From: Alphaproteobacteria bacterium
Lineage (GTDB): Bacteria > Pseudomonadota > Alphaproteobacteria > Micavibrionales > UBA2020
Assembly (NCBI GenBank): GCA_020853455.1
Contig: JADYYV010000081.1
Coordinates: 1 to 9,695 of the forward strand
Reading direction: 5' to 3'
DNA length: 9,695 nucleotides
Numbering within the stretch: position 1 is the stretch's first letter; each line of letters begins with the position of its first letter. The translations under genes were made by a program, and so were the position numbers. Below the pieces are notes generated by a model. That model was given only the letters and a program-made list of their open reading frames with translations. It was not told where the DNA came from and made no database searches. Below are positions 1-7,626 of the stretch, piece by piece.

Positions 1-1809
1 ATAGGCCAAGCGCCGTTCTTCCTCTAATCCGGTCAGCCCCGTTTCGTCCATGCTGCGCTGGCTGGGGAACAACCCTTCTTCCCAGCCGGGCAGGAACACG
101 GCGTCGAATTCCAACCCCTTGGCCGCGTGCAGCGTCATGACCGACACCATCTCGGCGCCCTCTTTCTCCTGGTTCTCCATCACAAGCGCGACGTGTTCGA
201 GGAAGGTGTCGAGGTTCTCGAACTCCTCCAGCGCGCTCACGAATTCCTTCAGGTTTTCCAGGCGTCCTGCGGCTTCGGGCGATTTGTCGTTCTGCCACAT
301 GGTGGTATAGCCCGATTCATCCAGCACGATCTGCACAAGGTCGGTATGCGACACGTTGCGCAATTGCTCGCGCCAGCGGTTGAAATCGCGCAGCAGGGCA
401 AATAATGTATGGCGCACCTTCGGCTTGAACTCCTCCGTCTCCAGCAGCAACCGCAGCGCGGCGACCAAAGGCAAACTGCGCGCGCGGGCATAGGATGACA
501 GCGTGTTCAGCGTCGCATCGCCGATGCCGCGTTTCGGCACGTTGATGATGCGGGCGAAGGCAAGGTCGTCATCCGGCTGCACGATCACGCGCAGGTAAGC
601 GATCGCATCGCGGATTTCCTGACGCTCGTAAAACCGCAGGCCGCCTACGACCTTATACGGAATGCTTTCCTTGATAAACCGTTCCTCGAATTCCCGCGTC
701 TGGTGCGCGGCGCGGACAAGGATGGCGATTTCATTCAGCGGGGTTTTCTTGCGCTGGAGCGATTCAATTTCTTCGGCAACCGCCTGCGCTTCCTGCGGGC
801 CGTCCCACACGCCGTTGACGCGCACCTTTTCGCCTTCGCCCGAGCCGCTCCACAGGTTTTTGCCAAGGCGGTTTTTATTGTTCGCGATCACACCGTTCGC
901 GGCGGAAAGAATGTGTTGCGTCGATCGGTAATTCTGCTCCAGCCGCACGATCTGCGCGCCGGGGAAATCCTGCTCGAATTTCAAAATATTGCCGATTTCC
1001 GCCCCGCGCCAGCCATAGATCGACTGGTCGTCGTCGCCGACGCAGCAGATGTTTTTGTGTTTCTGCGCCAGCAGCCGCAGCCACATATACTGCGATACGT
1101 TGGTATCCTGATATTCATCGACCAGAATGTATTTGAACTGGTCCTGATATTTTCCCAGTACATCCGCGTTTTTCGGGTCGCGGAAAATGGTGATCATGTG
1201 CAGCAGCAGGTCGCCGAAATCGCAGGCGTTGAGCGTTTTCAGCCGTTCCTGATATTGCCGGTAAAGGCGCGGCAGGATGCCGTCGGCAATGTCGCGCGCG
1301 TCGCCCGGCTTCACCATGTCGGGCGTTTCGGCCTTGTCTTTCCATTTCTGGATCACGCCCATCAGCATCCGCGCCGGCCATTTTTTACTGTCGAGGTTTT
1401 CGGCCTCCAGCAATTGCTTCAGCAGCCGGATCTGGTCGTCGTCATCCAAAATCGAAAAATTCGGTTTCAGCCCCACCAGCTCCGCATGACGGCGCAGCAT
1501 CTTGGCGGCCAGCGAATGGAACGTGCCGAGCCACCAGCCTTCGACCGCCGCACCCATCATGGCCGATACGCGGCGTTTCATTTCAAGGGCCGCCTTGTTG
1601 GTGAAGGTGACCGACAAAATCTGCGACGGATAGGCGCGGTGCGTGTTCAGGATATGGCTGAGGCGCGAAGTCAAAACCTTCGTCTTGCCCGTGCCCGCAC
1701 CCGCCAGCACCAGCAGCGGGCCGTCCAGCGCCTCGACCGCCGCGCGTTGCGCGGGGTTGAGTGCGTCTAAATATGAAAAACCAACGGTGCTTTGCGGTGC
1801 CGGTATCAT
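1..1809 (-). CDS. UvrD/PcrA-type ATP-dependent DNA helicase, C-terminus cut by window edge
   Basis: Superfamily 1A 3'-5' DNA helicase, known in this family to unwind DNA in nucleotide-excision and mismatch repair and to clear replication obstacles. I translated the minus strand by hand: 603 codons stay open to base 1. Visible motifs are the Q-motif region (LNPAQRAAV, about residues 17-25), Walker A GAGTGKT (37-43), TFTNKAA, the GTFHSLAAKMLRRH block, Walker B VDEYQDT (230-236), GDDDQSIYGWRGA, the QNYRST block and TLHAAKGLEF (559-568). The visible part ends in EEERRLAY, just before the usual VGITRA motif, so perhaps 100-170 residues are missing (family usually 700-780 aa). The start is the ATG at 1809-1807, the only in-frame ATG after a TAG at 1824-1822; its Shine-Dalgarno is weak (AGGTT). 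The gene is divergent from pal. uvrD, pcrA and rep are hard to separate without the C-terminus; a uvrD/pcrA-like helicase is near certain. Confidence 0.96.
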   Translation of the reverse strand, partial: MIPAPQSTVGFSYLDALNPAQRAAVEALDGPLLVLAGAGTGKTKVLTSRLSHILNTHRAYPSQILSVTFTNKAALEMKRRVSAMMGAAVEGWWLGTFHSLAAKMLRRHAELVGLKPNFSILDDDDQIRLLKQLLEAENLDSKKWPARMLMGVIQKWKDKAETPDMVKPGDARDIADGILPRLYRQYQERLKTLNACDFGDLLLHMITIFRDPKNADVLGKYQDQFKYILVDEYQDTNVSQYMWLRLLAQKHKNICCVGDDDQSIYGWRGAEIGNILKFEQDFPGAQIVRLEQNYRSTQHILSAANGVIANNKNRLGKNLWSGSGEGEKVRVNGVWDGPQEAQAVAEEIESLQRKKTPLNEIAILVRAAHQTREFEERFIKESIPYKVVGGLRFYERQEIRDAIAYLRVIVQPDDDLAFARIINVPKRGIGDATLNTLSSYARARSLPLVAALRLLLETEEFKPKVRHTLFALLRDFNRWREQLRNVSHTDLVQIVLDESGYTTMWQNDKSPEAAGRLENLKEFVSALEEFENLDTFLEHVALVMENQEKEGAEMVSVMTLHAAKGLEFDAVFLPGWEEGLFPSQRSMDETGLTGLEEERRLAY

Positions 1810-1901
1810 CTGTTCAGGAACCTAATGTGGCCAAGGGCTGTTCTATACCAGATAAGATAGCCTCAATCGCCAAAAAAATAGCCGTTATTTCAATATCGTT
1901 C

Positions 1902-1930
1902 TTGTACTGGCAATTCGGGGCGCATATAAA
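1902..1930 (+). promoter_or_regulatory. Putative sigma70-type promoter of pal
   Basis: A -35 TTGTAC (1902-1907) and a -10 TATAAA (1925-1930) are separated by exactly 17 bp. Transcription would start near 1937, leaving a leader of about 50 nt before pal. The same stretch begins with CTTG (1901-1904), and a partial CYTATNT-like box (CATATAA, 1923-1929) lies 18 nt on. An alphaproteobacterial RpoH-type reading is therefore possible but fits less well. Inferred from sequence only. Confidence 0.55.
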
Positions 1931-1972
1931 TGTCAGAGGGATTTTCTCTCTTTAAACCATCAAAAGAATATC

Positions 1973-1978
1973 AAGGAG
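1973..1978 (+). promoter_or_regulatory. Shine-Dalgarno site that fixes the pal start
   Basis: AAGGAG lies 8 nt before the ATG at 1987. This supports 1987 over the upstream in-frame ATG at 1930, which lies inside the promoter -10 and would put 19 extra polar residues in front of the lipoprotein signal peptide. Confidence 0.8.
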
Positions 1979-1986
1979 TTACCAAA

Positions 1987-2505
1987 ATGGGTGCGCGTTT
2001 TCTCGGATTAATGGCTGTTCTGGTGCTGGTCACCGGCCTCGCTGGTTGCACCGGCAACAAAGATAAAACGCAAAATACTGGTGATGGTGCCACAACCACC
2101 ACCCAGCAAACCGACGGTACGCAAGTTGCGACCGACGGCCAGTACGCGCCCGGTTCGCAAGCGCAGCTCGTCGCTGAAATCGGCGACCGCGTCTATTTCG
2201 GTTACGACCAGTATGACCTCACCCCCGAAGCCCGCTCGACCGTCGAGCGTCAGGCGCAGTGGATGAAAACCTATCCGAACGTGACGGTAATGGTCGAAGG
2301 CCATTGCGATGAGCGCGGCACCCGCGAATACAACCTCGCGCTTGGTGAAAAACGCGCGAACGCGGTGCGCAACTACCTGATCTCCAACGGCGTTCAGGCC
2401 GGCCGCGTGCAAAGCATCAGCTACGGCAAGGAACGCCCCGCCATCATGGGCGCGGATGAAACCTCCTGGGCGCAGAACCGCCGCGGCGTTCTCGTCGTTC
2501 AGTAA
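1987..2505 (+). CDS. pal: Pal, peptidoglycan-associated outer-membrane lipoprotein
   Basis: Outer-membrane lipoprotein of the Tol-Pal system. It binds peptidoglycan non-covalently and TolB, and helps constrict the outer membrane during division. The product is 172 aa. It has a type II signal peptide (hydrophobic segment about 5-20) ending in the lipobox LAGC, so Cys21 is the predicted lipidated residue of the mature protein. A Thr/Gln-rich tether follows, then an OmpA-like domain from about residue 65 to the end. The peptidoglycan-binding signature is plain: EGHCDERGTREYNLALGEKRA, with Asp108 and Arg123 at the positions that contact diaminopimelate in this family, then SYGKERP and NRRGVLVV. 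The length is typical. It is the first gene of a plus-strand run; cpoB starts 25 nt after its stop. tolB is not upstream, so pal appears to have its own promoter. Confidence 0.97.
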   Translation: MGARFLGLMAVLVLVTGLAGCTGNKDKTQNTGDGATTTTQQTDGTQVATDGQYAPGSQAQLVAEIGDRVYFGYDQYDLTPEARSTVERQAQWMKTYPNVTVMVEGHCDERGTREYNLALGEKRANAVRNYLISNGVQAGRVQSISYGKERPAIMGADETSWAQNRRGVLVVQ

Positions 2506-2530
2506 CGATAAAATATAAAAGGGATAAGCC

Positions 2531-3463
2531 ATGAACCGTAAGGCTCTCAAGGCTTCGAAAACAGGGCTCCTGCTGACCGCAGGGGCCCTGCTCCTTTTGT
2601 CGGGCAGCCCTGCATCTGCGGGCTTCGGGCAAAACGGCGAAGATACCAGCCAGCTGATGTCGCGCATCAACCAGCTGGAAAACCAGCTGCAAACGCTCAG
2701 CCGCGCGGTTTATCGCGGCGAAAGCAAGCCGCTCCCGATGGGTGCGCAGCCTGTTTACAGCAATGACGACATGACGGGCGGCGGCGGCGATGCCGGCGCG
2801 AACGAAGACCGTCTCAGCCAGCTCGAAGCGCGCCAGCGCCAGATGACCGGCGACATCGAAAAACTCGGCTATGATTTGCAGCAGATCAAGACGCGCCTTG
2901 ACCGCATGGCGTCCGACAATCTGGTGCGTCAATCCGACGGCGGCGGTGCAAGCTATACCGCGCCCGATTCCGGATCGTCCTCCTCCGGCCGCTCCACGCC
3001 CTATTCGCCGTCATCAAATGGCGAAACCCCGCGCGGCAAGGTGCTGGGCACGATCACCACCAACAACATGCCCGATAATCCGGGCGCGTTGTACGACGAC
3101 GCGTTCAACGATATCCGCGACGCGAAATACGAAAGCGCCGCCACCAAATTCAGCGCGTTCATGAAGAATTACAAAACGCACCCGCTGGCCGCCAATGCGC
3201 AATACTGGCTCGCCGAAACCTATTACGTGCGTCAGGATTACAAAACGGGCGCCAAGCTGTTCGCGCAGAACTATCAGGATTACCCGCAGGGGCCGAAATC
3301 CTCGGCGAGCCTGTTGAAGCTCGGCCTTGCGCTGTCGAAACTGGGCAAGAAGGACGATGCTTGTCTTTCGTTCCAGCAGCTGAAAAAGCAGTTCCCCGGC
3401 GACACCACGCCCGAAGTGCGCCGCTCGCAGCAGGAAATGAAGACGCTGGGTTGTGCGGGGTAA
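2531..3463 (+). CDS. cpoB: CpoB/YbgF, Tol-Pal associated periplasmic coiled-coil and TPR protein
   Basis: Periplasmic protein that, in E. coli, links Tol-Pal constriction to PBP1B-dependent septal peptidoglycan synthesis. The product is 310 aa. It has a Sec signal peptide (hydrophobic residues 12-23, predicted cleavage after SPASA, residue 30). A short heptad-like coiled coil follows at about 40-61 and a longer one at 92-131, separated by a Gly/Asp-rich stretch. A Ser/Pro/Gly-rich linker leads to a TPR-type C-terminal domain at about 185-305 (ALYDDAFNDIRDAKYESAA, YWLAETYYVRQDY, LKLGLALSKLGKKDDAC). This matches the CpoB plan, where the N-terminal coil trimerises. E. coli CpoB is about 263 aa; the extra length here is the second coil and linker. 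AAGGGA 6 nt upstream supports the start. It directly follows pal, as in many proteobacteria, and is probably co-transcribed with it. Confidence 0.93.
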   Translation: MNRKALKASKTGLLLTAGALLLLSGSPASAGFGQNGEDTSQLMSRINQLENQLQTLSRAVYRGESKPLPMGAQPVYSNDDMTGGGGDAGANEDRLSQLEARQRQMTGDIEKLGYDLQQIKTRLDRMASDNLVRQSDGGGASYTAPDSGSSSSGRSTPYSPSSNGETPRGKVLGTITTNNMPDNPGALYDDAFNDIRDAKYESAATKFSAFMKNYKTHPLAANAQYWLAETYYVRQDYKTGAKLFAQNYQDYPQGPKSSASLLKLGLALSKLGKKDDACLSFQQLKKQFPGDTTPEVRRSQQEMKTLGCAG

Positions 3464-3472
3464 TTCCCCGCC

Positions 3473-3554
3473 CGTCATCCCCGCGAAAGCGGGGATCCCG
3501 TGGGTTCCTTGCGCACGGCCAATCGCCGGGATCCCCGCCTTCGCGGGGATGACG
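3473..3554. repeat. Inverted pair of GC-rich hairpins (palindromic intergenic repeat, element A)
   Basis: Arms 3473-3500 and 3527-3554 are reverse complements at 27 of 28 positions, and each arm is itself a perfect 8-bp hairpin: ATCCCCGC-GAAA-GCGGGGAT and ATCCCCGC-CTTC-GCGGGGAT. The single mismatch lies in the hairpin loop. About 26 nt separate the arms. This is the layout of short interspersed palindromic elements seen in multiple copies in many proteobacterial genomes. It could attenuate or stabilise the cpoB-tilS transcript. No T-run follows, so it is not a classical terminator. Confidence 0.85.
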
Positions 3555-3583
3555 TGCAAGTTGTGCAAGGGGTACAGTTTGCC

Positions 3584-4879
3584 ATGAACCACGCCGCCGA
3601 AAAATTCACCGCAGCCATGTCCGCGCTCTGCCTCGTTGCGCCAGCGCCGAAAATCGCGGTTGCGGTGTCGGGCGGGGGCGACAGTCTTGCGCTGACCTTG
3701 TTGCTGAACGACTGGGCAATCGCGCGCGGCGGAAAAATTATGGCGCTCACGGTCGATCACGGCCTGCGCGCCGGATCGGGGGCAGAGGCGCAGGCGCTGC
3801 ACGCGGAACTGCAAAAACGCGGCATTCCCCACGATATCCTGACATGGCAGGGCGGCAAGCCGTCCTCGCATATTCAGGAACGCGCGCGCGACATGCGCTA
3901 TAAACTCCTCGCGCAGAAATGCGCCGATGCGGGGTTTGATACGCTGGCGGTCGCGCATAATGCCGAAGACCAGATGGAAACCTTCTGGATGCGGCTTGCG
4001 CATGGCAGCGGGCTCGACGGGCTTGCGGGCATGGCGGCGTCATCCGATAAAAACGGTTTGCGCATCATCCGACCGCTGCTGGATTTTTCGCGCGCGGAAC
4101 TGCGGGATATCTGCACATCATACGGCGCAACATGGGCGGATGATCCGTCGAACGCCAACGAAAAATTCCTGCGCCCGCGCCTGCGCGCGTTTGAAGATAT
4201 GCTGGCAACCGAAGGGCTGACGCCGCAACGCCTTGCGCAAACGCTGCAAAAACTCGAAAGCGCGCGCGGCGCGTTGCAGGCGGCGACGGGCAGGGCGCTT
4301 GCCGCCGCCGTGCAGCATCCCGCCGGATATGTCACGCTGCCGCCAGCCGCATTGCAGGGCGAACATCCCGACATCCAACGGCGCATGTTGTCGCAAATTT
4401 TGCACGCGGTCACGCCGCAGGATTACCGCGCGGGGCATGACGCGATTGAAACCCTGCGCGCCGATATCGCCCGCGACACCTTCAACGGATCGACGGTTGC
4501 GGGTTGCGAAATCTTTCCCGCCAAAGGCGCGCTGGTGTTCTGCCGCGAACTGGCGGCATCGGCTGCGCCCGCGCCGCTTGAAAACGGCATGGTCTGGGAC
4601 GGGCGGTTCAGGGTATCGGGCTACCCTTCAGCCGAATCCCTGAGCATCGGAGTCGCAGGCGAGGCCGGCGCGTCTATCTTAAGGAAACAGGCGGCGCAGG
4701 CACCCGCCTTAGAAAGGATTTTGGCGCCCCTTCCGGCCAAGCTTTTGCGGGTTTTTGCGGGCCTCTGGCAGGGGCAAAATCTTGTGGCAGTTCCGCACCT
4801 TAGCTGGTTTGCCGCCGACTGCCCGCCGGCTGCGAAAACCGTCGAAATCGCAGCCGCCGCCAGCGTAAACATTGTTTAA
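3584..4879 (+). CDS. tilS: TilS, tRNA(Ile)-lysidine synthetase
   Basis: Cytoplasmic N-type ATP pyrophosphatase that converts C34 of tRNA(Ile)(CAU) to lysidine, changing its identity from Met to Ile and allowing AUA decoding. It is essential in most bacteria. The product is 431 aa. The PP-loop SGGGDS sits at residues 29-34, followed by TVDHGLRAGSGAEA, the HNAEDQMET block (125-133), GSGLDGLAGM, IIRPLLDFSRAELR and DPSNANEKFLRPRLR, all TilS landmarks in the right order. The region after about residue 230 is much less conserved and a TilS C-terminal domain is not obvious to me. The ATG at 3584 is chosen because AAGGGG (3567-3572) lies 11 nt before it and the PP-loop then sits at a normal distance from the N-terminus. 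An upstream in-frame GTG at 3500 would translate part of the palindromic repeat and is unlikely. It follows cpoB and precedes ftsH, a common alphaproteobacterial order. Confidence 0.95.
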   Translation: MNHAAEKFTAAMSALCLVAPAPKIAVAVSGGGDSLALTLLLNDWAIARGGKIMALTVDHGLRAGSGAEAQALHAELQKRGIPHDILTWQGGKPSSHIQERARDMRYKLLAQKCADAGFDTLAVAHNAEDQMETFWMRLAHGSGLDGLAGMAASSDKNGLRIIRPLLDFSRAELRDICTSYGATWADDPSNANEKFLRPRLRAFEDMLATEGLTPQRLAQTLQKLESARGALQAATGRALAAAVQHPAGYVTLPPAALQGEHPDIQRRMLSQILHAVTPQDYRAGHDAIETLRADIARDTFNGSTVAGCEIFPAKGALVFCRELAASAAPAPLENGMVWDGRFRVSGYPSAESLSIGVAGEAGASILRKQAAQAPALERILAPLPAKLLRVFAGLWQGQNLVAVPHLSWFAADCPPAAKTVEIAAAASVNIV

Positions 4880-4901
4880 GCTTTCGGTGACACTATATAA
4901 T
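4872..4901 (+). promoter_or_regulatory. Putative promoter of ftsH overlapping the tilS stop
   Basis: A perfect -10 TATAAT (4896-4901) lies 18 bp after TTGTTT (4872-4877), which matches the -35 consensus at three of six positions. It overlaps the tilS stop codon (4877-4879) and would give a leader of about 30 nt. An independent ftsH promoter is plausible because FtsH is usually regulated apart from its upstream neighbours. The spacer also contains a near-copy of the phage SP6 promoter core (see findings). Confidence 0.5.
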
Positions 4902-4939
4902 TGAAGTATCGGCTTTTTACGGCATTTTCGGGGACATTC

Positions 4940-6901
4940 ATGAAACAGCAGAACGACAACAACGAAGGCGGCGGCGGCAATAACAACCAGTTTGGCCGTA
5001 CCCTTTTGATCTGGCTCGTCGTGGCGATGCTGCTGGCGGGCGTGTTCCAGATGTTCAGCGGCGGCAAGCCGCAGCTCGCGGGTCAGCCGATGGCCTATAC
5101 CGAATTCCTCGCCAAGGCCGACGGCCAGCAGATCAAGGAAATCATCATCACCGGCGATATTATTCGCGGCGTCGAAACCTCCGGCGCGCAATTCAACGTC
5201 GTCATACCGCCCGGCACCGATGTGGTCAGCCGCGTCGAAAAAACCGGCATGAGCATCCGCGCCGCGCAGGATACGTCCGATTCCCCCACCATCTTCACGC
5301 TGCTGCTGTCATGGTTCCCGATGCTGCTGCTGATCGGCGTCTGGGTGTTTTTCATGCGCCAGATGCAGGGATCGAGCGGCAAGGCGATGGGCTTTGGCAA
5401 ATCGAAAGCGAAATTGCTGAACGAGAAAAACGGCCGCATCACGTTTGCCGATGTCGCGGGCGTCGATGAAGCGAAAGAAGAACTGGAGGAAGTCGTCGAA
5501 TTCATGCGCGACCCCCAGAAATTCCAGCGTCTCGGCGGTAAAATTCCCAAGGGCGTGCTGCTGGTAGGTCCCCCCGGTACCGGTAAAACCCTGATCGCGC
5601 GCGCCGTTGCGGGCGAGGCGGGCGTGCCGTTCTTCACTATTTCCGGCTCCGACTTCGTGGAAATGTTCGTGGGCGTGGGCGCGTCACGGGTTCGTGATAT
5701 GTTCGAACAGGGCAAGAAAAACGCGCCCTGCATCGTATTCATCGACGAGATCGACGCGGTCGGCCGCCATCGCGGCGCCGGCGTCGGCGGCGGCAACGAC
5801 GAGCGCGAACAGACCCTCAACCAGCTGCTCGTCGAAATGGACGGGTTCGAGGCGAATGAAGGCGTGATTTTGGTCGCCGCGACCAACCGCCCCGACGTGC
5901 TGGACCCCGCGCTGCTGCGCCCCGGCCGTTTCGACCGTCAGGTCGTCGTGCCGAACCCCGATGTGAACGGCCGCGAAAAGATTTTGAAAGTCCATATGCG
6001 CAAAGTGCCGCTGGCGCATGACGTGAACGCGCATATCATCGCGCGCGGCACGCCCGGCTTTTCGGGCGCGGAACTGGCGAACCTCATCAACGAAGCGGCA
6101 TTGCTGGCCGCCCGCCGCGGCAAACGCGTCGTCGGCATGGTGGAACTGGAAGACGCCAAAGACAAAGTCATGATGGGCGCGGAGCGCAAATCGATGGCGA
6201 TGAGCGAGGAAGAAAAGCTCAACACCGCATACCATGAAGCGGGCCACGCGATCGTGGCGCTGCACGAACCGGCGTCCGATCCGATCCACAAGGCGACCAT
6301 CGTGCCGCGCGGCCGCGCGCTTGGCATGGTCATGCGCCTGCCCGAAGGCGACCGTTATTCGATGACGCGCGAAAAACTGCATGCCGACCTTGCCGTGTCG
6401 ATGGGCGGACGTCTGGCCGAAGAATTGATTTTCGGCGCGGACAAGGTGACGACCGGCGCATCGTCCGACATCAAAATGGCCACCAACATGGCGCACCGCA
6501 TGGTGACCGAATGGGGCCTGTCCGACAGCATGGGCCCGATCCATTACGGCACGGAACGCGACGAAGTGTTCCAGGGCTATTCGGTTGCGGGCGGCAAGGG
6601 CATTTCGGCGGAAACGGCGGCGAAGGTGGATGCGGAAGTCAAACGCATCGTGCTGGACAGCTATAACCGCGCGAAAAAATGCCTGCAGGACAACATGCAC
6701 GAACTCCATGCGCTGGCCAAGGCGCTGATGGAATACGAAAGCCTGAACGGCGACGAAATCGCCCGCATCCTGAGGGGCGAACCGCTCGGCCGCACGACGT
6801 ATGAGGAAGAAGCGGCGGAACGCAAGCGCCGCCAGAAATCCGGCTCCGTCCCCGCTGCGGGCGGCGTCGATCTTGGCAATCCGGAACCGCGCGCCAGCTA
6901 A
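4940..6901 (+). CDS. ftsH: FtsH, membrane-anchored ATP-dependent zinc metalloprotease
   Basis: Inner-membrane AAA+ protease that extracts and degrades misfolded membrane proteins and short-lived regulators such as RpoH and LpxC. The product is 653 aa, normal for the family (E. coli 644). It has a short Asn/Gly-rich cytoplasmic N-terminus, TM1 at about 21-39, a periplasmic domain, and TM2 at about 118-140. The AAA+ module carries Walker A GPPGTGKT (210-217), Walker B IVFIDEID (265-272), and the second region of homology ending RPGRFDRQ. The M41 peptidase domain has HEAGH (432-436), and Asp510 in TGASSDI is the expected third zinc ligand (offset from E. coli H417/H421/D495 constant at 15). All catalytic residues are present. 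The start is the ATG at 4940, behind GGGGA; an in-frame TTG at 4901 overlaps the -10 box and is rejected. The next gene starts 10 nt after its stop. Confidence 0.98.
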   Translation: MKQQNDNNEGGGGNNNQFGRTLLIWLVVAMLLAGVFQMFSGGKPQLAGQPMAYTEFLAKADGQQIKEIIITGDIIRGVETSGAQFNVVIPPGTDVVSRVEKTGMSIRAAQDTSDSPTIFTLLLSWFPMLLLIGVWVFFMRQMQGSSGKAMGFGKSKAKLLNEKNGRITFADVAGVDEAKEELEEVVEFMRDPQKFQRLGGKIPKGVLLVGPPGTGKTLIARAVAGEAGVPFFTISGSDFVEMFVGVGASRVRDMFEQGKKNAPCIVFIDEIDAVGRHRGAGVGGGNDEREQTLNQLLVEMDGFEANEGVILVAATNRPDVLDPALLRPGRFDRQVVVPNPDVNGREKILKVHMRKVPLAHDVNAHIIARGTPGFSGAELANLINEAALLAARRGKRVVGMVELEDAKDKVMMGAERKSMAMSEEEKLNTAYHEAGHAIVALHEPASDPIHKATIVPRGRALGMVMRLPEGDRYSMTREKLHADLAVSMGGRLAEELIFGADKVTTGASSDIKMATNMAHRMVTEWGLSDSMGPIHYGTERDEVFQGYSVAGGKGISAETAAKVDAEVKRIVLDSYNRAKKCLQDNMHELHALAKALMEYESLNGDEIARILRGEPLGRTTYEEEAAERKRRQKSGSVPAAGGVDLGNPEPRAS

Positions 6902-6911
6902 GGTCTTATCC

Positions 6912-7601
6912 ATGACGCTCGCCAAAGCCCGCGCCGCATTGCGCAAACACGCCGATGCGGTAAAGGCGAAAACCTATGCCGGTTTTTTCAAGGATCTGGC
7001 GGGTGATGAATTCCTCGGCGTAACCTCCGTATTGATGCGCGGCGTGGCCAAGGAATATCGCGATTTGCCCTTTGCCGATATCGAACCCTTGATGCATTCG
7101 CATATTCAGGAAGAGCGTTCGCTTGCGCATTCGATTTTGCGTTTGCAGTTCCACAAGGGCGACGACCGCCAGAAAACCGCCGTTTATAAATTCTACATGG
7201 CCAACCGCCACGGCATCCGGCAATGGAACGGCGTGGATGACAGCGCACCCTATATCGTCGGACCTTACCTGTGGGAACGTGATCGCAAAATTTTGTATAA
7301 AATGGTGAAGGCCAAATCATTGTGGGATCGCCGCATCGCCATCGTCACGACATGGCATTTCATCCGCAACGGCCAGCTGGACGATGTCTATGCGCTGGCC
7401 GAACAATTGCTGGCCGACCGCGAAGACCTGATGCACAAAGCGACCGGCTGGATGCTGCGCGAAGCGGGCAAGAAAGACATGAAACGGCTGAAGGCGTTTT
7501 TGAAAAAACACTACGCGAATATGCCCCGCACCATGCTCCGCTACGCCATCGAAAAATTCCCGGAGAAAGAGCGCAAAGCGGCGCTTCAGGGAAAATTTTA
7601 A
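6912..7601 (+). CDS. AlkD-like DNA alkylation repair glycosylase (HEAT-like repeats)
   Basis: Predicted base-excision DNA glycosylase of the DNA_alkylation_repair family, which removes N3- and N7-alkylpurines without flipping the base. The product is 229 aa, all helical, as expected for AlkD (about 235 aa). Family landmarks are QWNGVDDSAPYIVGPYL, LWDRRIAIV, HKATGWMLREAGKKD and the very conserved MPRTMLRYAIEKFPE. By position I equate Trp105, Asp109, Arg140 or Arg141, and Trp180 with the Bacillus AlkD residues Trp109, Asp113, Arg148 and Trp187, so the active site looks intact. The usual Asp right after the first Trp is Asn106 here. The ATG at 6912 is 10 nt after the ftsH stop, with AAGG overlapping that stop, which points to co-transcription with ftsH. 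An in-frame upstream start at 6801 would lie inside ftsH and is rejected. Substrate specificity cannot be read from sequence. Confidence 0.92.
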   Translation: MTLAKARAALRKHADAVKAKTYAGFFKDLAGDEFLGVTSVLMRGVAKEYRDLPFADIEPLMHSHIQEERSLAHSILRLQFHKGDDRQKTAVYKFYMANRHGIRQWNGVDDSAPYIVGPYLWERDRKILYKMVKAKSLWDRRIAIVTTWHFIRNGQLDDVYALAEQLLADREDLMHKATGWMLREAGKKDMKRLKAFLKKHYANMPRTMLRYAIEKFPEKERKAALQGKF

Positions 7602-7626
7602 AGTTCACGGCTTATTCATCCATCCG

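Larger units (their letters stand above)
1810..1986. other. Divergent intergenic region between the helicase gene and pal
   Basis: This 177-nt gap is more AT-rich than its surroundings and contains no convincing coding sequence. It holds the promoter and ribosome binding site of pal on the plus strand. On the minus strand, a -10-like TATAGA (1847-1842) lies upstream of the helicase, but I found no -35 at normal spacing, so the helicase promoter is unresolved. tolB, which often precedes pal, is absent here. Confidence 0.7.

Noticed and set aside
703..1770. A 355-codon plus-strand open frame opposite the helicase
   Set aside because: It is the antisense of strongly conserved helicase motifs, is rich in His/Arg/Phe as GC-rich shadows are, and has no family signature.
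1761..1955. A 64-codon plus-strand frame between the helicase and pal
   Set aside because: It overlaps the helicase start and the pal promoter, has no ribosome binding site and no similarity that I recognise.
1930..1986. Pal start at the ATG at 1930
   Set aside because: It overlaps the promoter -10 and would place 19 polar residues before the lipoprotein signal peptide; AAGGAG supports 1987.
3500..3583. N-terminal extension of TilS from a GTG at 3500
   Set aside because: The extra 28 residues would be encoded partly by element A; the ATG at 3584 has a Shine-Dalgarno and gives the normal PP-loop position.
3014..4003. A 329-codon minus-strand open frame across cpoB, the repeat and tilS
   Set aside because: It runs antisense to two recognised genes and through a palindromic repeat, which no real protein here should do.
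5684..6946. A 420-codon minus-strand open frame opposite ftsH
   Set aside because: Antisense shadow of the AAA+ and peptidase domains of ftsH; composition is dominated by Arg, His, Phe and Val with no recognisable motif.
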